Assembly: GCF_001421665.1 (NCBI RefSeq)
Contig: NZ_LMKV01000012.1
Location: 516,185 to 580,184 of the forward strand
Source of the DNA: Sphingobium sp. Leaf26
GTDB taxonomy: Bacteria; Pseudomonadota; Alphaproteobacteria; Sphingomonadales; Sphingomonadaceae
Direction of reading: 5' to 3'
Length of the DNA stretch: 64,000 nucleotides
Shown: positions 52,300-63,664 of the stretch, one piece after another
Layout of the letters: each line of letters begins with the position of its first letter
Numbering within the stretch: the stretch's first letter is position 1
Notes under the pieces: generated by a model
What the model saw: only the letters and a program-made list of their open reading frames with translations
Told to the model about the DNA's origin: nothing
Database searches by the model: none
Translations under genes and position numbers: made by a program

Positions 52300-52391
52300 C
52301 TGTTCCCCGGTGAAGGCCGGGGTCCAGTTGCCATGACGTCTGGACCCTTGATGGGAGTCACGTGCCTCCCGCCAACTTCGCCGGGGAACGG
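52300..52391. repeat. Intergenic palindromes, family A (spaced pair)
   Basis: CTGTTCCCCGGTGAAGGCCG with GGTCCAG is followed by CTGGACCC and, after a ~40-nt spacer, CTTCGCCGGGGAACGG. It is a unit apparently split by an insertion, located between bamD and recN. Confidence 0.75.
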
Positions 52392-52446
52392 CATTGCCGA
52401 ACTTGTTCGTTCCTAATCTGTTCAGTGGCGGTTATAGGCGAATGTC

Positions 52447-54111
52447 ATGCTAACCTCGCTCGCCATCCGCAATGTCGTGCTGATCGAGGCGCTGGACCTG
52501 GAGTTCGGCGCCGGCCTGTCCGTGCTGACCGGTGAGACAGGGGCGGGCAAGTCGATCCTGCTCGATTCGCTGGGGCTGGCCTTGGGCGCGCGCGCGGACA
52601 GCGGTCTGGTCCGTAATGGTGAGGCGCAGGCCAGCGTGGTTGCTGCCTTCGAGCCGCCGGCTGCCGATCATCGCGTGACCGCGCTGCTGGTCGAAAACGG
52701 CATCGACATGGAGCCGGGCGAACCGCTGCTGATCCGTCGGCTGGTAAAGGCCGATGGCGGCAGCCGGGCCTTCGTCAACGACCAGCCCTGTTCGGCCGCA
52801 TTGCTGCGCGACCTTGGCGGATCGCTGGTCGAAATTCACGGCCAGCATGACGATCGCGGCCTGCTCAACCCGCGCGGCCACCGGGCGCTGCTCGACAGCT
52901 ATGGTCGCTGCGAAGCCGGGCTGGTCGCGACGGCGCATGCCGGCTGGCGTGCCGCCACCCACGCGCTGAGCGCCGCGCGCGAGACGGTCGAGAATGCGGC
53001 GCGGGATCGCGACTATCTGACCCACGCGGTCGAGGAGTTGCGCAAGTTCGCGCCCGAACCGGGCGAGGAGGCGACACTCGCGCAAGAGCGTGCGACCATG
53101 CAGAAGGGCGCGCGGCTGACCGATGATCTGAGCGCCGTCGGCGACTGCCTGACTGGCTCCGACGGCGGCCTGGCCCAGTTGCGGCAGGCGGCGCGCCGGC
53201 TCGATCGCATCGCGGGCGAGGAGCCGCTGCTCAATGCCGTGCTCGAAGCGCTCGACCGCGCCGTGGTCGAAGCGGGCGAGGCAGAGGATCGGCTGGCCGA
53301 GGCCGCCGAGGCGCTGAGTTTCGACCCCGCACGGCTCGATATGATCGAAACCCGCCTGTTCGACCTGCGTGGCCTGGCCCGCAAGCATCAGGTGCAGCCT
53401 GACGATCTGGCTGCCCTGCGCGACGAGATGGCGGCAAAGCTGGCTGCGATCGAGGGCGGGGAGGAGCATATCGCCGCGCTGGAAAAGGATGTGGCCAACA
53501 AGGCCGACGCCTATCGCGCCGCCGCGCAGGCCTTGTCGGTCGAGCGTCAAGTGGCGGCCGGGCGTCTGGACGCGGCGGTAGCGTGCGAGCTGGCGCCGCT
53601 GAAGCTGGACGCGGCACGGTTCCGCACGGTGGTTGCTGAACTGGACGAGGGTCAGTGGAGCGCGCAGGGCATGGACCGGGTGGAGTTCGAAATCTCGACC
53701 AACCCCGGTGCGCCGTTCGCGCCGTTGGCGAAGATCGCATCGGGCGGGGAATTGTCGCGCTTCATCCTGGCGTTGAAGGTGGCGCTGGCGGAGCGGGGCG
53801 GGGCGGACACGTTGATCTTCGACGAGATCGACCGTGGCGTGGGCGGCGCGGTGGCCGATGCGATCGGTGAGCGGCTGTCGCGGCTGGCGCAGAGCAACCA
53901 GATATTGGTCGTCACCCATAGTCCGCAGGTCGCGGCGCGGGGCGCAAGCCATATGCTGATCGCCAAGTCCTCCGATGGCACCGTGACGCGCACCGGCGTC
54001 CATGCGCTGAGCGACGCCGAACGGCGGGAGGAAATCGCGCGGATGCTGTCGGGCGCGGAAATTACGGCGGAAGCGCGGGCGCAGGCGGAACGGTTGCTGG
54101 AGCGGGTCTGA
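52447..54111 (+). CDS. recN: DNA repair protein RecN
   Basis: A 554-aa SMC-like ATPase for double-strand break repair. The N-terminal MLTSLAIRNVVLIEALDLEF is followed by Walker A GETGAGKS (residues 29-36) and QHDDRGLLNPRGHRALLDSY. Central coiled coils rich in Ala/Glu/Arg cover about 150-370. The C-terminal half holds the signature KIASGGELSRFILALKVAL and Walker B TLIFDEIDRGVGG, then VTHSPQVAARG. Complete and normal length. Confidence 0.96.
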   Translation: MLTSLAIRNVVLIEALDLEFGAGLSVLTGETGAGKSILLDSLGLALGARADSGLVRNGEAQASVVAAFEPPAADHRVTALLVENGIDMEPGEPLLIRRLVKADGGSRAFVNDQPCSAALLRDLGGSLVEIHGQHDDRGLLNPRGHRALLDSYGRCEAGLVATAHAGWRAATHALSAARETVENAARDRDYLTHAVEELRKFAPEPGEEATLAQERATMQKGARLTDDLSAVGDCLTGSDGGLAQLRQAARRLDRIAGEEPLLNAVLEALDRAVVEAGEAEDRLAEAAEALSFDPARLDMIETRLFDLRGLARKHQVQPDDLAALRDEMAAKLAAIEGGEEHIAALEKDVANKADAYRAAAQALSVERQVAAGRLDAAVACELAPLKLDAARFRTVVAELDEGQWSAQGMDRVEFEISTNPGAPFAPLAKIASGGELSRFILALKVALAERGGADTLIFDEIDRGVGGAVADAIGERLSRLAQSNQILVVTHSPQVAARGASHMLIAKSSDGTVTRTGVHALSDAERREEIARMLSGAEITAEARAQAERLLERV

Positions 54112-54112
54112 C

Positions 54113-54178
54113 CGTTCCCCGGTGAAGGCCGGGGTCAGTGTCACCCGGTGGCTGGACCCCGGCCTTCGTCGAGGAACG
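54113..54178. repeat. Intergenic palindromes, family A (head-to-head pair)
   Basis: CGTTCCCCGGTGAAGGCCGG and GCTGGACCCCGGCCTTCG-type units are inverted relative to each other, just after recN. Confidence 0.8.
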
Positions 54179-54196
54179 GTGTAGAAGGAGGGGTAT

Positions 54197-54583
54197 ATGA
54201 CTCATAACCGCAGAGACATGCTCGGCCTGACTGCCGTCGCGATAGCTGCCAGCGCCATCCCCGCAGCCGCGCAGGAGGCCAAGCCGCGCTATGGCCTGAT
54301 CGGCCAGATGCTGAGCGCACCCGGCAAGCGTGACGAACTGGTCGCCATCCTGACCGACGCGACGGGCGCGATGCCCGGTTGCCTGTCCTATGTGGTGGCG
54401 CTCGACGCCGCGAACCCGGACGCGATCTGGATCACGGAAGTTTGGGACAGCCGCGAAAGTCACGCCGCATCGCTGAAATTGCCTGACATCCGCGCGGCCA
54501 TCGCGAAGGCGCGCCCGATCATCGCGGGCTTCCCCCAGCATTTTGAAACGGTGCCGGTGGCGGGGGTGCAAGCATGGAAATGA
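54197..54583 (+). CDS. Exported antibiotic-biosynthesis-monooxygenase (ABM) domain protein
   Basis: A 128-aa protein. The N-terminus is Tat-like (HNRRDMLGLTAVAIAASAI, cleavage near AAAQ). The mature part is a small ferredoxin-like ABM fold: YGLIGQMLSAPGKRDELVAI, GCLSYVVALDAANPDAIWI and TEVWDSRESHAASLKLPDI. ABM proteins are cofactor-free mono-oxygenases or quinone-binding enzymes; activity cannot be deduced. A good AAGGAGG stands before the ATG. The next small ORF overlaps it by 10 nt. Confidence 0.87.
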   Translation: MTHNRRDMLGLTAVAIAASAIPAAAQEAKPRYGLIGQMLSAPGKRDELVAILTDATGAMPGCLSYVVALDAANPDAIWITEVWDSRESHAASLKLPDIRAAIAKARPIIAGFPQHFETVPVAGVQAWK

Positions 54584-54765
54584 TGTGGCCCTCAATGATG
54601 GCTCTTCTGTTCGCGGCCCTGATCTTGTTGGTTCGCGCCTTCATCGACGCTAGAAGGAAGCAGTGGTTTTGGGCGGCTATCAGTTTTGCTGGAGCCTTGG
54701 CTATTTTATGTGCTCCCATCCAGACACATGCTGTCAAAATCGACCTTCCGCGGTCGAACGGCTGA
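54574..54765 (+). CDS. Small membrane protein, function unknown
   Basis: A 63-aa product with two hydrophobic segments, MMALLFAALILLVRAFI and FWAAISFAGALAILCAPI, separated by a basic turn (DARRKQW). It overlaps the ABM gene by 10 nt. Its codon use looks less GC-rich than its neighbours, which may point to recent acquisition or weak constraint. I do not recognise a family. Coding status is likely but not certain. Confidence 0.55.
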   Translation: MEMMWPSMMALLFAALILLVRAFIDARRKQWFWAAISFAGALAILCAPIQTHAVKIDLPRSNG

Positions 54766-54799
54766 TAGTGGCCTTTCTGGCCGGCGCGGGCTTCGCTAA

Positions 54800-56926
<2,127 letters not shown>

Positions 56927-56940
56927 CAGCCGACCATCAT

Positions 56941-56970
56941 GCTGTTCCCCGGCCTGCGCCGGGGAACAGC
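56941..56970. repeat. Intergenic palindrome, family A (near-perfect)
   Basis: GCTGTTCCCCGGC and GCCGGGGAACAGC form a near-perfect 13-bp stem with a 4-nt loop between the convergent ligA and chrA genes. It may serve as a transcription end hairpin. Confidence 0.85.
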
Positions 56971-56986
56971 CACTATACAACCCGTA

Positions 56987-58303
56987 TCAAATTTCCTGCA
57001 CCCCGCTCACCGCCAGCCCCGCAACGGCGCAAATCGCCAGCACCGTCATCACCCCGCGCCTTGCGACAAAGATCAGGAGCGCAGCCCCCAGCGCGATGGC
57101 GGCGATGCGCCAGTCGATGCTGGTCCAGTCGGGCCACCACAGTCGTACCGGACCAACAGCCACCCTCTCGCCGCGCATGAACAATATATGCAGCGCGAAC
57201 CAGACCGTCAGGTTGCCGATCACCCCCACGATCGCGGCGGTCAGCGCGGCCAGCGCCCCTTGCAGGCGGGGCGCGCGCTCCAGTCGCTCCATCCAGGGCG
57301 CGACGCTGAAGATCCACAGGAAACAGGGCGCGAACGTCACCCAGGTCGTGAGCAGACCGCCCAGCAATCCCGCCATCAGTGGCGTAAAGGGCGCCGGCGC
57401 CCGGAACGCGCCCAGAAAGCCGACGAACTGCGTCACCAAAATCAGCGGTCCCGGCGTCGTTTCGGCAAGGCCGAGGCCATCGGTCATTTCGCCCGCCGAC
57501 AGCCAGTGCATCGATTGCACGGCCTCCTGCGCCATATAGGCCAGCACCGCATAGGCGCCCCCGAACGTCACCACCGCCAGTTGCGAGAAGAAGGCGCCGA
57601 TCTTCCACAGCACATGATCAGGGCCGAGTGTCAGCAGGATGGCCAGCATCGGCGCGGCCCAGATCGCCGCCCATAGCAGCAGGGATCGCAGGGTCTGGCG
57701 CCATGGCAGCGGCCCGACCGGGGCGTCACCCGCCGCCTGGCCATGGGCATGCAGCCAGTCCGGGCGTAGCCGTGCCAGCAGGAAGCCGATCGCTCCCGAT
57801 CCCAGCACGACCAGCGGGAAGGGCAGGTTGAACAGGAACAGCGCCAGGAAGGCGGCAAAGGCCAGCGCCCGTTTGAACCCGCTGTCCAGTGCGCGCCGGC
57901 CGATGCGGATCAGCGCCTGCACCACGATCGCCAGCACGGCCGCCTTGATCCCCAGGAACAGCGCCGCCACAGGCTTCAAATCGGCGGCGAAGGCGTAGAG
58001 CATCGACAGGCCGATCATGATTGCCGCGCCGGGCAACACGAACAACAGGCCGGCGATCAGGCCACCGATCGTGCCGTGCATCCGCCATCCGATCCAGGTG
58101 GCCAGTTGCTGTGCCTCCGGCCCCGGCAACAGATGGCAGACATTGAGCGCGCGCAGGAACGCGCCTTCCTCCACCCATTGCCGTTCTTCCACCAGTTCGC
58201 GGTGCATCAGCGCGATCTGGCCGGCCGGTCCGCCAAAGCTGATGAGGCCGATCCGTCCGAAGACTCGGAAAAGTTGCGATACATCCGGTTGCGACACACA
58301 CAT
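56987..58303 (-). CDS. chrA: Chromate efflux transporter ChrA
   Basis: A 438-aa two-domain CHR transporter that exports chromate. Each half has the family signature: RIGLISFGGPAGQIALMHRE and CHLLPGPEAQQLATWIGWRM in the N-half, and VVTFGGAYAVLAYMAQEAV plus AETTPGPLILVTQFVGFLGA in the C-half. About ten hydrophobic helices are seen. No chrB regulator lies next to it. It starts 138 nt before the HxlR gene stop on the same strand, so it may be expressed alone. Confidence 0.93.
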   Translation of the reverse strand: MCVSQPDVSQLFRVFGRIGLISFGGPAGQIALMHRELVEERQWVEEGAFLRALNVCHLLPGPEAQQLATWIGWRMHGTIGGLIAGLLFVLPGAAIMIGLSMLYAFAADLKPVAALFLGIKAAVLAIVVQALIRIGRRALDSGFKRALAFAAFLALFLFNLPFPLVVLGSGAIGFLLARLRPDWLHAHGQAAGDAPVGPLPWRQTLRSLLLWAAIWAAPMLAILLTLGPDHVLWKIGAFFSQLAVVTFGGAYAVLAYMAQEAVQSMHWLSAGEMTDGLGLAETTPGPLILVTQFVGFLGAFRAPAPFTPLMAGLLGGLLTTWVTFAPCFLWIFSVAPWMERLERAPRLQGALAALTAAIVGVIGNLTVWFALHILFMRGERVAVGPVRLWWPDWTSIDWRIAAIALGAALLIFVARRGVMTVLAICAVAGLAVSGVQEI

Positions 58304-58441
58304 CCCCCCTTCGGGTCAGACACGCAGAGCGCGCCGGAAGCCCGATATAGTCGCAATGCTTGGGCGGGGAGTGCCTGAACGGGAGATTGCCTTGTCCCGT
58401 ATGCGCATCATGCGATGATGGCGGAGGCCGCGCAAGCGGAT

Positions 58442-58840
58442 TTACGCCGCCAGCGCATCACCCCGGTCATGCGCGCGGCGCGATGCCATGATATCGCCGA
58501 CATGGATTTCGGCCCAATGGGTGATCTGGTCCAATATGCCGATCAACCCGCCGGCCAGCGGCGTCAGCCGATATTCCACCGTCACGGGCACAGTAGGGAA
58601 GGCGGCGCGGCTGACGAGGCCGTCCCGCTCCAGGCTCTTCAACGTCTGCGACAGCATTTTCTGCGAAATGGCGCCGATCCGCCGACGCAGGTCGTTGAAG
58701 CGCACCGGCCCGTCCTTCAGCGTCAGCATCACCAGCACGGCCCATTTGTCGCCGATCCGGTCCAGCACGTGCCGCGTCGGGCAGTCGGGATTATAGGCGT
58801 CGCCGATGCGGGGCGGGGGAGAGTCCGGGGTGGAGAACAT
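58442..58840 (-). CDS. HxlR/MarR-like winged-helix transcriptional regulator
   Basis: A 132-aa HxlR-family regulator. The signature Cys is in YNPDCPTRHVLDRIGDKWAV, followed by LMLTLKDGPVRFNDLRRRIG-like helix-turn-helix (KDGPVRFNDLRRRIGAISQK) and LERDGLVSRAAFPTVPVTVE. Such regulators sense thiol-reactive or redox signals through the Cys. It is divergent from the NAD(P)-binding protein gene, its likely target. The ATG at 58840 begins the homology; an upstream extension of 18 residues is not needed. Confidence 0.9.
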   Translation of the reverse strand: MFSTPDSPPPRIGDAYNPDCPTRHVLDRIGDKWAVLVMLTLKDGPVRFNDLRRRIGAISQKMLSQTLKSLERDGLVSRAAFPTVPVTVEYRLTPLAGGLIGILDQITHWAEIHVGDIMASRRAHDRGDALAA

Positions 58841-58949
58841 GGGGTGGTTTCCTCGACGTAAGCTGATGATGGCGAAGTGCCCTCTTGCGGTCATGATATC
58901 CTGATCGCTATCTGGTTTCTATTAGTAACTACCTATGGAGACATGCAGC

Positions 58950-59561
58950 ATGAAAGTAGCGATCATCGGCGGCACCGGCCGCGCCGGCACGGAAATCAGC
59001 GCTGAACTGGCGCGTCGCGGGCATCAGGTTACGGCCATTTCGCGCCATCCCGAAAATGCGGTCAAGGTCGATGGCGTCACGGCGGTCGCCGGCGATGTGC
59101 AGCAAGCTGACGCCCTCGTCGAAACGATCAAGGGCCATGATGTGGTGGTCAGCGCGGTCATGTTCTCCGACACCGATCCGGCCTCGCTGGTCGGCGTGGT
59201 GCGCGACTCCGGCGTGCCGCGCTATCTGGTGGTCGGCGGGGCTGGCAGCCTGGAAGTCGCGCCGGGTGTTGCCCTGATCACCACGCCGGACTTTCCCGAA
59301 GTCGCCAAGGTCGAAGCGGGCAAGGGCGCGGACTTCCTCGATTATCTACGCGGGGTGGACGACATCGACTGGACCTTCCTTTCGCCATCGGCCTATTTCT
59401 TCGTTGGCGTTCGCAAGGGCAGCTTCCGCCTGGGCAAGGACGCGCTGCTGGTCGATGCGGATGGCAATAGCAGCATATCCTATGCCGACTATGCCATCGC
59501 ACTGGTCGATGAGATCGAACAGCCGCGGCATAGCAAGGCGCGGTTCACGGTGGGCTATTGA
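58950..59561 (+). CDS. NAD(P)H-binding atypical SDR family protein
   Basis: A 203-aa Rossmann-fold protein of the YwnB/NmrA-like type: MKVAIIGGTGRAGTEISAEL, ISRHPENAV, and FLSPSAYFFVGVRKGSFRLG. It has no classical YxxxK active site, so it probably binds nucleotide and acts as a reductase or sensor. TGGAGACATGCAGC precedes the ATG at 58950. It is divergent from hxlR with ~110 nt between. A close pairing with HxlR is common in proteobacteria. Confidence 0.9.
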   Translation: MKVAIIGGTGRAGTEISAELARRGHQVTAISRHPENAVKVDGVTAVAGDVQQADALVETIKGHDVVVSAVMFSDTDPASLVGVVRDSGVPRYLVVGGAGSLEVAPGVALITTPDFPEVAKVEAGKGADFLDYLRGVDDIDWTFLSPSAYFFVGVRKGSFRLGKDALLVDADGNSSISYADYAIALVDEIEQPRHSKARFTVGY

Positions 59562-59579
59562 GCATCGGGGTATAAAGGA

Positions 59580-59663
59580 AGCCGTTCGGGCTGAGCCTGT
59601 CGAAGCCTCTTTCCGTCTCAAGAAGAAAGAGGCTCTTCGACAAGCTCAGGGCGAACGGAAATC
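59580..59663. repeat. Dispersed repeat, family B, inverted pair
   Basis: CCGTTCGGGCTGAGCC-TGTCGAAGCC and GGCTCTTCGACAAGC-TCAGGGCGAACGG are inverted copies ~20 nt apart (hyphens only mark splits). The loop contains an inner palindrome of AAGAAAGAGGCT type. Confidence 0.85.
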
Positions 59664-59679
59664 TATCATGGAAGGGAGC

Positions 59680-60549
59680 CTAGGCGGCCCCTTCCAGCTT
59701 ATCCTGCGTCTTCGTGGCGAAGTCGCCGGCGTCATGCCGTTCGTGCAGTTGCTCTTCCAGCGGACCGTTCGCCTTGTTGACCATGCGGCCACGCTTCACG
59801 GCGGGGCGGGCGTCGATCTGTTTGGCCCAGCGCAGCAGGTTGGTGTAGCTGCCTGCGTCCAGAAACTCCGCCGCGCCATAGGCCCGGCCCAGCACGACGC
59901 CGCCATACCAGGGCCAGATGGCGATGTCGGCGATGCTATAGTCCGCGCCGCCAATATAGTCATTGTCCGCCAGCCGCTTGTCGAGCAGGTCCAGTTGTCG
60001 CTTCACTTCCATCGTGTAGCGGTTGATCGGATATTCGTATTTTTCCGGGGCATAGGCGAAGAAATGGCCGAAGCCGCCGCCCAGCAGCGGACCGGCGCCC
60101 ATCTGCCAGAACAGCCAGTTCAGCGTCTCGGTCCGCCCGGCGGGATCGGTCGGCAGGAACTCGCCGAATTTTTCCGCCAGATAGAGCAGGATCGAGCCGG
60201 ATTCGAACACGCGCTGCGGCGGCGACACGCTGCGGTCGAGCAGGGCGGGGATCTTGCTGTTGGGATTGACGTCGACAAAGCCGCTGCCGAACTGGTCGCC
60301 ATCGCCGATCCTGATGAGCCAGGCGTCATAGTCGGCGGCGGATACGCCCGCTTCCAGCAATTCCTCCAGCAGGATGGTCACCTTCTGCCCATTGGGCGTG
60401 GCGAGCGAATAGAGCTGGAGCGGATGATCGCCGACCGGCAGATCCTTTTCATGGGTCGCGCCGGCGATCGGCCGGTTGATATTGGCGAAGGGGCCGCCAT
60501 TTTCCCGGTCCCAGGTCCAGACTTTGGGCGGGGTGTAGCTGTCGGTCAT
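59680..60549 (-). CDS. yghU: Glutathione S-transferase family protein (YghU-type, disulfide-bond reductase)
   Basis: A 289-aa GST. The N-terminus is long as in YghU (YTPPKVWTWDRENGGPFANI, with NRPIAGATHEKDLPVGDHPL). The thioredoxin-like domain has LQLYSLATPNGQKVTILLEE, VNPNSKIPALLDRS and ESGSILLYLAEKFGEF. The helical C-domain has LFWQMGAGPLLGGGFGHFF. YghU binds two glutathiones and acts as a disulfide reductase. It lies near the HxlR pair and a universal stress gene, all consistent with redox defence. Confidence 0.92.
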   Translation of the reverse strand: MTDSYTPPKVWTWDRENGGPFANINRPIAGATHEKDLPVGDHPLQLYSLATPNGQKVTILLEELLEAGVSAADYDAWLIRIGDGDQFGSGFVDVNPNSKIPALLDRSVSPPQRVFESGSILLYLAEKFGEFLPTDPAGRTETLNWLFWQMGAGPLLGGGFGHFFAYAPEKYEYPINRYTMEVKRQLDLLDKRLADNDYIGGADYSIADIAIWPWYGGVVLGRAYGAAEFLDAGSYTNLLRWAKQIDARPAVKRGRMVNKANGPLEEQLHERHDAGDFATKTQDKLEGAA

Positions 60550-60635
60550 GCGGGCTGGCTCCGATAAGGGGATGTGGCCCGCAGGTAGGAAGCAGCACCG
60601 CCGCCCGCAACCAAGCGCCGCTCAACTATCCATGA

Positions 60636-61073
60636 TTATTTCGAAACCGTTCGGACCGTCAGCACGCTGATCGGCGACTGGTGGACGATGGCCGATGCGT
60701 TGGAACCCAGCAATTTGGACGAGAGCGATGGTTGATGCGATCCGATGACGATCAGATCGGCGTTGCGCCGCTCCGCCTCGATCAGCACTTCGTCCCGCAC
60801 ACGGCCGCGCCGGGTGAAGATCTGGGTACGGGCCGGGTCCAGCCCTGCGTCGTCCGCCCAATCCTGCATGGCGACCATGGCGTCTGCCTCTTCCTGCTCA
60901 TCGAAGTCGATCGCCAGCAATTCGGAGTAGCGGGTAGGGAGGTAATAGCGGACATAGAGGATATGGACGGTGCCGGTGGCGCCCGCGATTTCGGCCGCGC
61001 CGGCAATGGCTGCATGGGCAAGGTCCGGGCTGTTGACATCAACAGCGGCCAGGATCGTGGTATAGGGCATCAA
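60636..61073 (-). CDS. Universal stress protein (UspA family)
   Basis: A 145-aa alpha/beta protein: MPYTTILAAVDVNSPDLAHA at the N-terminus and EAERRNADLIVIGSHQPS near the end, followed by LLGSNASAIVHQSPISVLTV. The ATP-binding pattern G-x2-G-x9-G-S/T is degenerate (GSHQPSLSSKLLGSNA), so nucleotide binding is uncertain. These proteins protect cells under stress and growth arrest. It is upstream of and divergent from groESL, separated by ~390 nt. Confidence 0.88.
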   Translation of the reverse strand: MMPYTTILAAVDVNSPDLAHAAIAGAAEIAGATGTVHILYVRYYLPTRYSELLAIDFDEQEEADAMVAMQDWADDAGLDPARTQIFTRRGRVRDEVLIEAERRNADLIVIGSHQPSLSSKLLGSNASAIVHQSPISVLTVRTVSK

Positions 61074-61285
61074 TCTCTCCTTCTGCTTATGTCCCTCTCA
61101 ACCGGCGACACGCGCGAGCGATGCCGCTGTCATCAAAGATTCCTTAAACGACATATATAAGGAACAGCCGCAATATCCGCGCAATCCATCGCGCGGCGGA
61201 TGACGATGGCGGGCGCCGCGCCTATCGAAACCAACGCGCTGGCCCCGGATCGGGACGGGCAGGAAATTTTTCGGGTCGCGCACCC

Positions 61286-61314
61286 TTGACCAGCGGACCA
61301 AATTTTCCATATTC
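61286..61314 (+). promoter_or_regulatory. Predicted vegetative promoter of groESL
   Basis: TTGACC (61286-61291) and ATATTC (61309-61314) are separated by 17 nt; CATATT with a 16-nt spacer is an alternative. The CIRCE element follows within 7 nt, at the expected transcription start. Confidence 0.65.
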
Positions 61315-61320
61315 ATGCCG

Positions 61321-61347
61321 CTAGCACTCCTTGTCAGTGAGTGCTAA
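61321..61347. promoter_or_regulatory. CIRCE operator (HrcA-binding)
   Basis: CTAGCACTC-N9-GAGTGCTAA matches the consensus inverted repeat except for one terminal base. It places groESL under HrcA repression, relieved by heat shock. The remainder of the 386-nt gap (61074-61285) shows nothing else convincing. Confidence 0.95.
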
Positions 61348-61459
61348 CAAAGACAGGTTCATCGGGAGAAGGACAGGCGAACAAGGCATTTCGGGGCACG
61401 ACTCCGTTTTCCTACTCGCTGCGCCCTATCCCAAATACGCCAAGGGAAAGGCAACCAAT

Positions 61460-61747
61460 ATGGCATTTCGTCCATTGCATGACCGCGTTCTCGTCCGCCG
61501 CATCGAAGCGGAAGCGAAGACCGCCGGTGGCATCATCATCCCCGACACCGCCAAGGAAAAGCCGCAGGAAGGCGAAATCGTCTCCGTCGGTTCGGGCAGC
61601 AAGGCCGAAGACGGCAAGGTGACCCCGCTCGACGTCAAGGCTGGCGACCGCATCCTGTTCGGCAAATGGTCGGGCACCGAAGTCAAGGTCGACGGTGAAG
61701 ACCTGCTCATCATGAAGGAAAGCGATATCCTCGGCATTGTCGCCTAA
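61460..61747 (+). CDS. groES: Co-chaperonin GroES
   Basis: A 95-aa protein: [20 protein letters not shown], the mobile loop [20 protein letters not shown], and [14 protein letters not shown] at the end. It caps the GroEL ring. ATG 61460 is the family start; ACCAAT precedes it rather than a strong Shine-Dalgarno, but AGGGAAAGG lies 6-14 nt upstream. groEL is 130 nt downstream. Confidence 0.97.
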   Translation: MAFRPLHDRVLVRRIEAEAKTAGGIIIPDTAKEKPQEGEIVSVGSGSKAEDGKVTPLDVKAGDRILFGKWSGTEVKVDGEDLLIMKESDILGIVA

Positions 61748-61871
61748 AGGCGACGGGCTGGGCGTCGTGGCGTAAAGCTGCGAACCGGATATCCATTCCA
61801 GATTTAGGCGGAAATTCGCGCCCTGTGACGGTGTGAACTTCGCAAATTTTGCAATTCTCAAACGAAGGTAA

Positions 61872-63524
<1,653 letters not shown>

Positions 63525-63593
63525 AAACGATCGTGCGGGTGGGGCCTGGCTCCGCCCGCAGATCGAAGTCCTTCGCTGTCTGCGAACATCTGA

Positions 63594-63630
63594 AAAAGGC
63601 CGGTGGAGCGATCCACCGGCCTTTTTCTTG
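63594..63630 (+). terminator. Rho-independent terminator of groESL
   Basis: AAGGCCGGTGGA / TCCACCGGCCTT form a 12-bp stem with loop GCGA, followed by TTTCTTGTCC. A second hairpin (GCGGGTGGGG / CTCCGCCCGC) stands at 63535-63560. Confidence 0.88.
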
Positions 63631-63664
63631 TCCTATTTTCCTGTCCTACAGCGGCGGGGCCATC

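Noticed and set aside
61098..61316. A 72-codon minus-strand frame in the groES upstream region
   Set aside because: It overlaps the predicted promoter and has no ribosome-binding site or family features.
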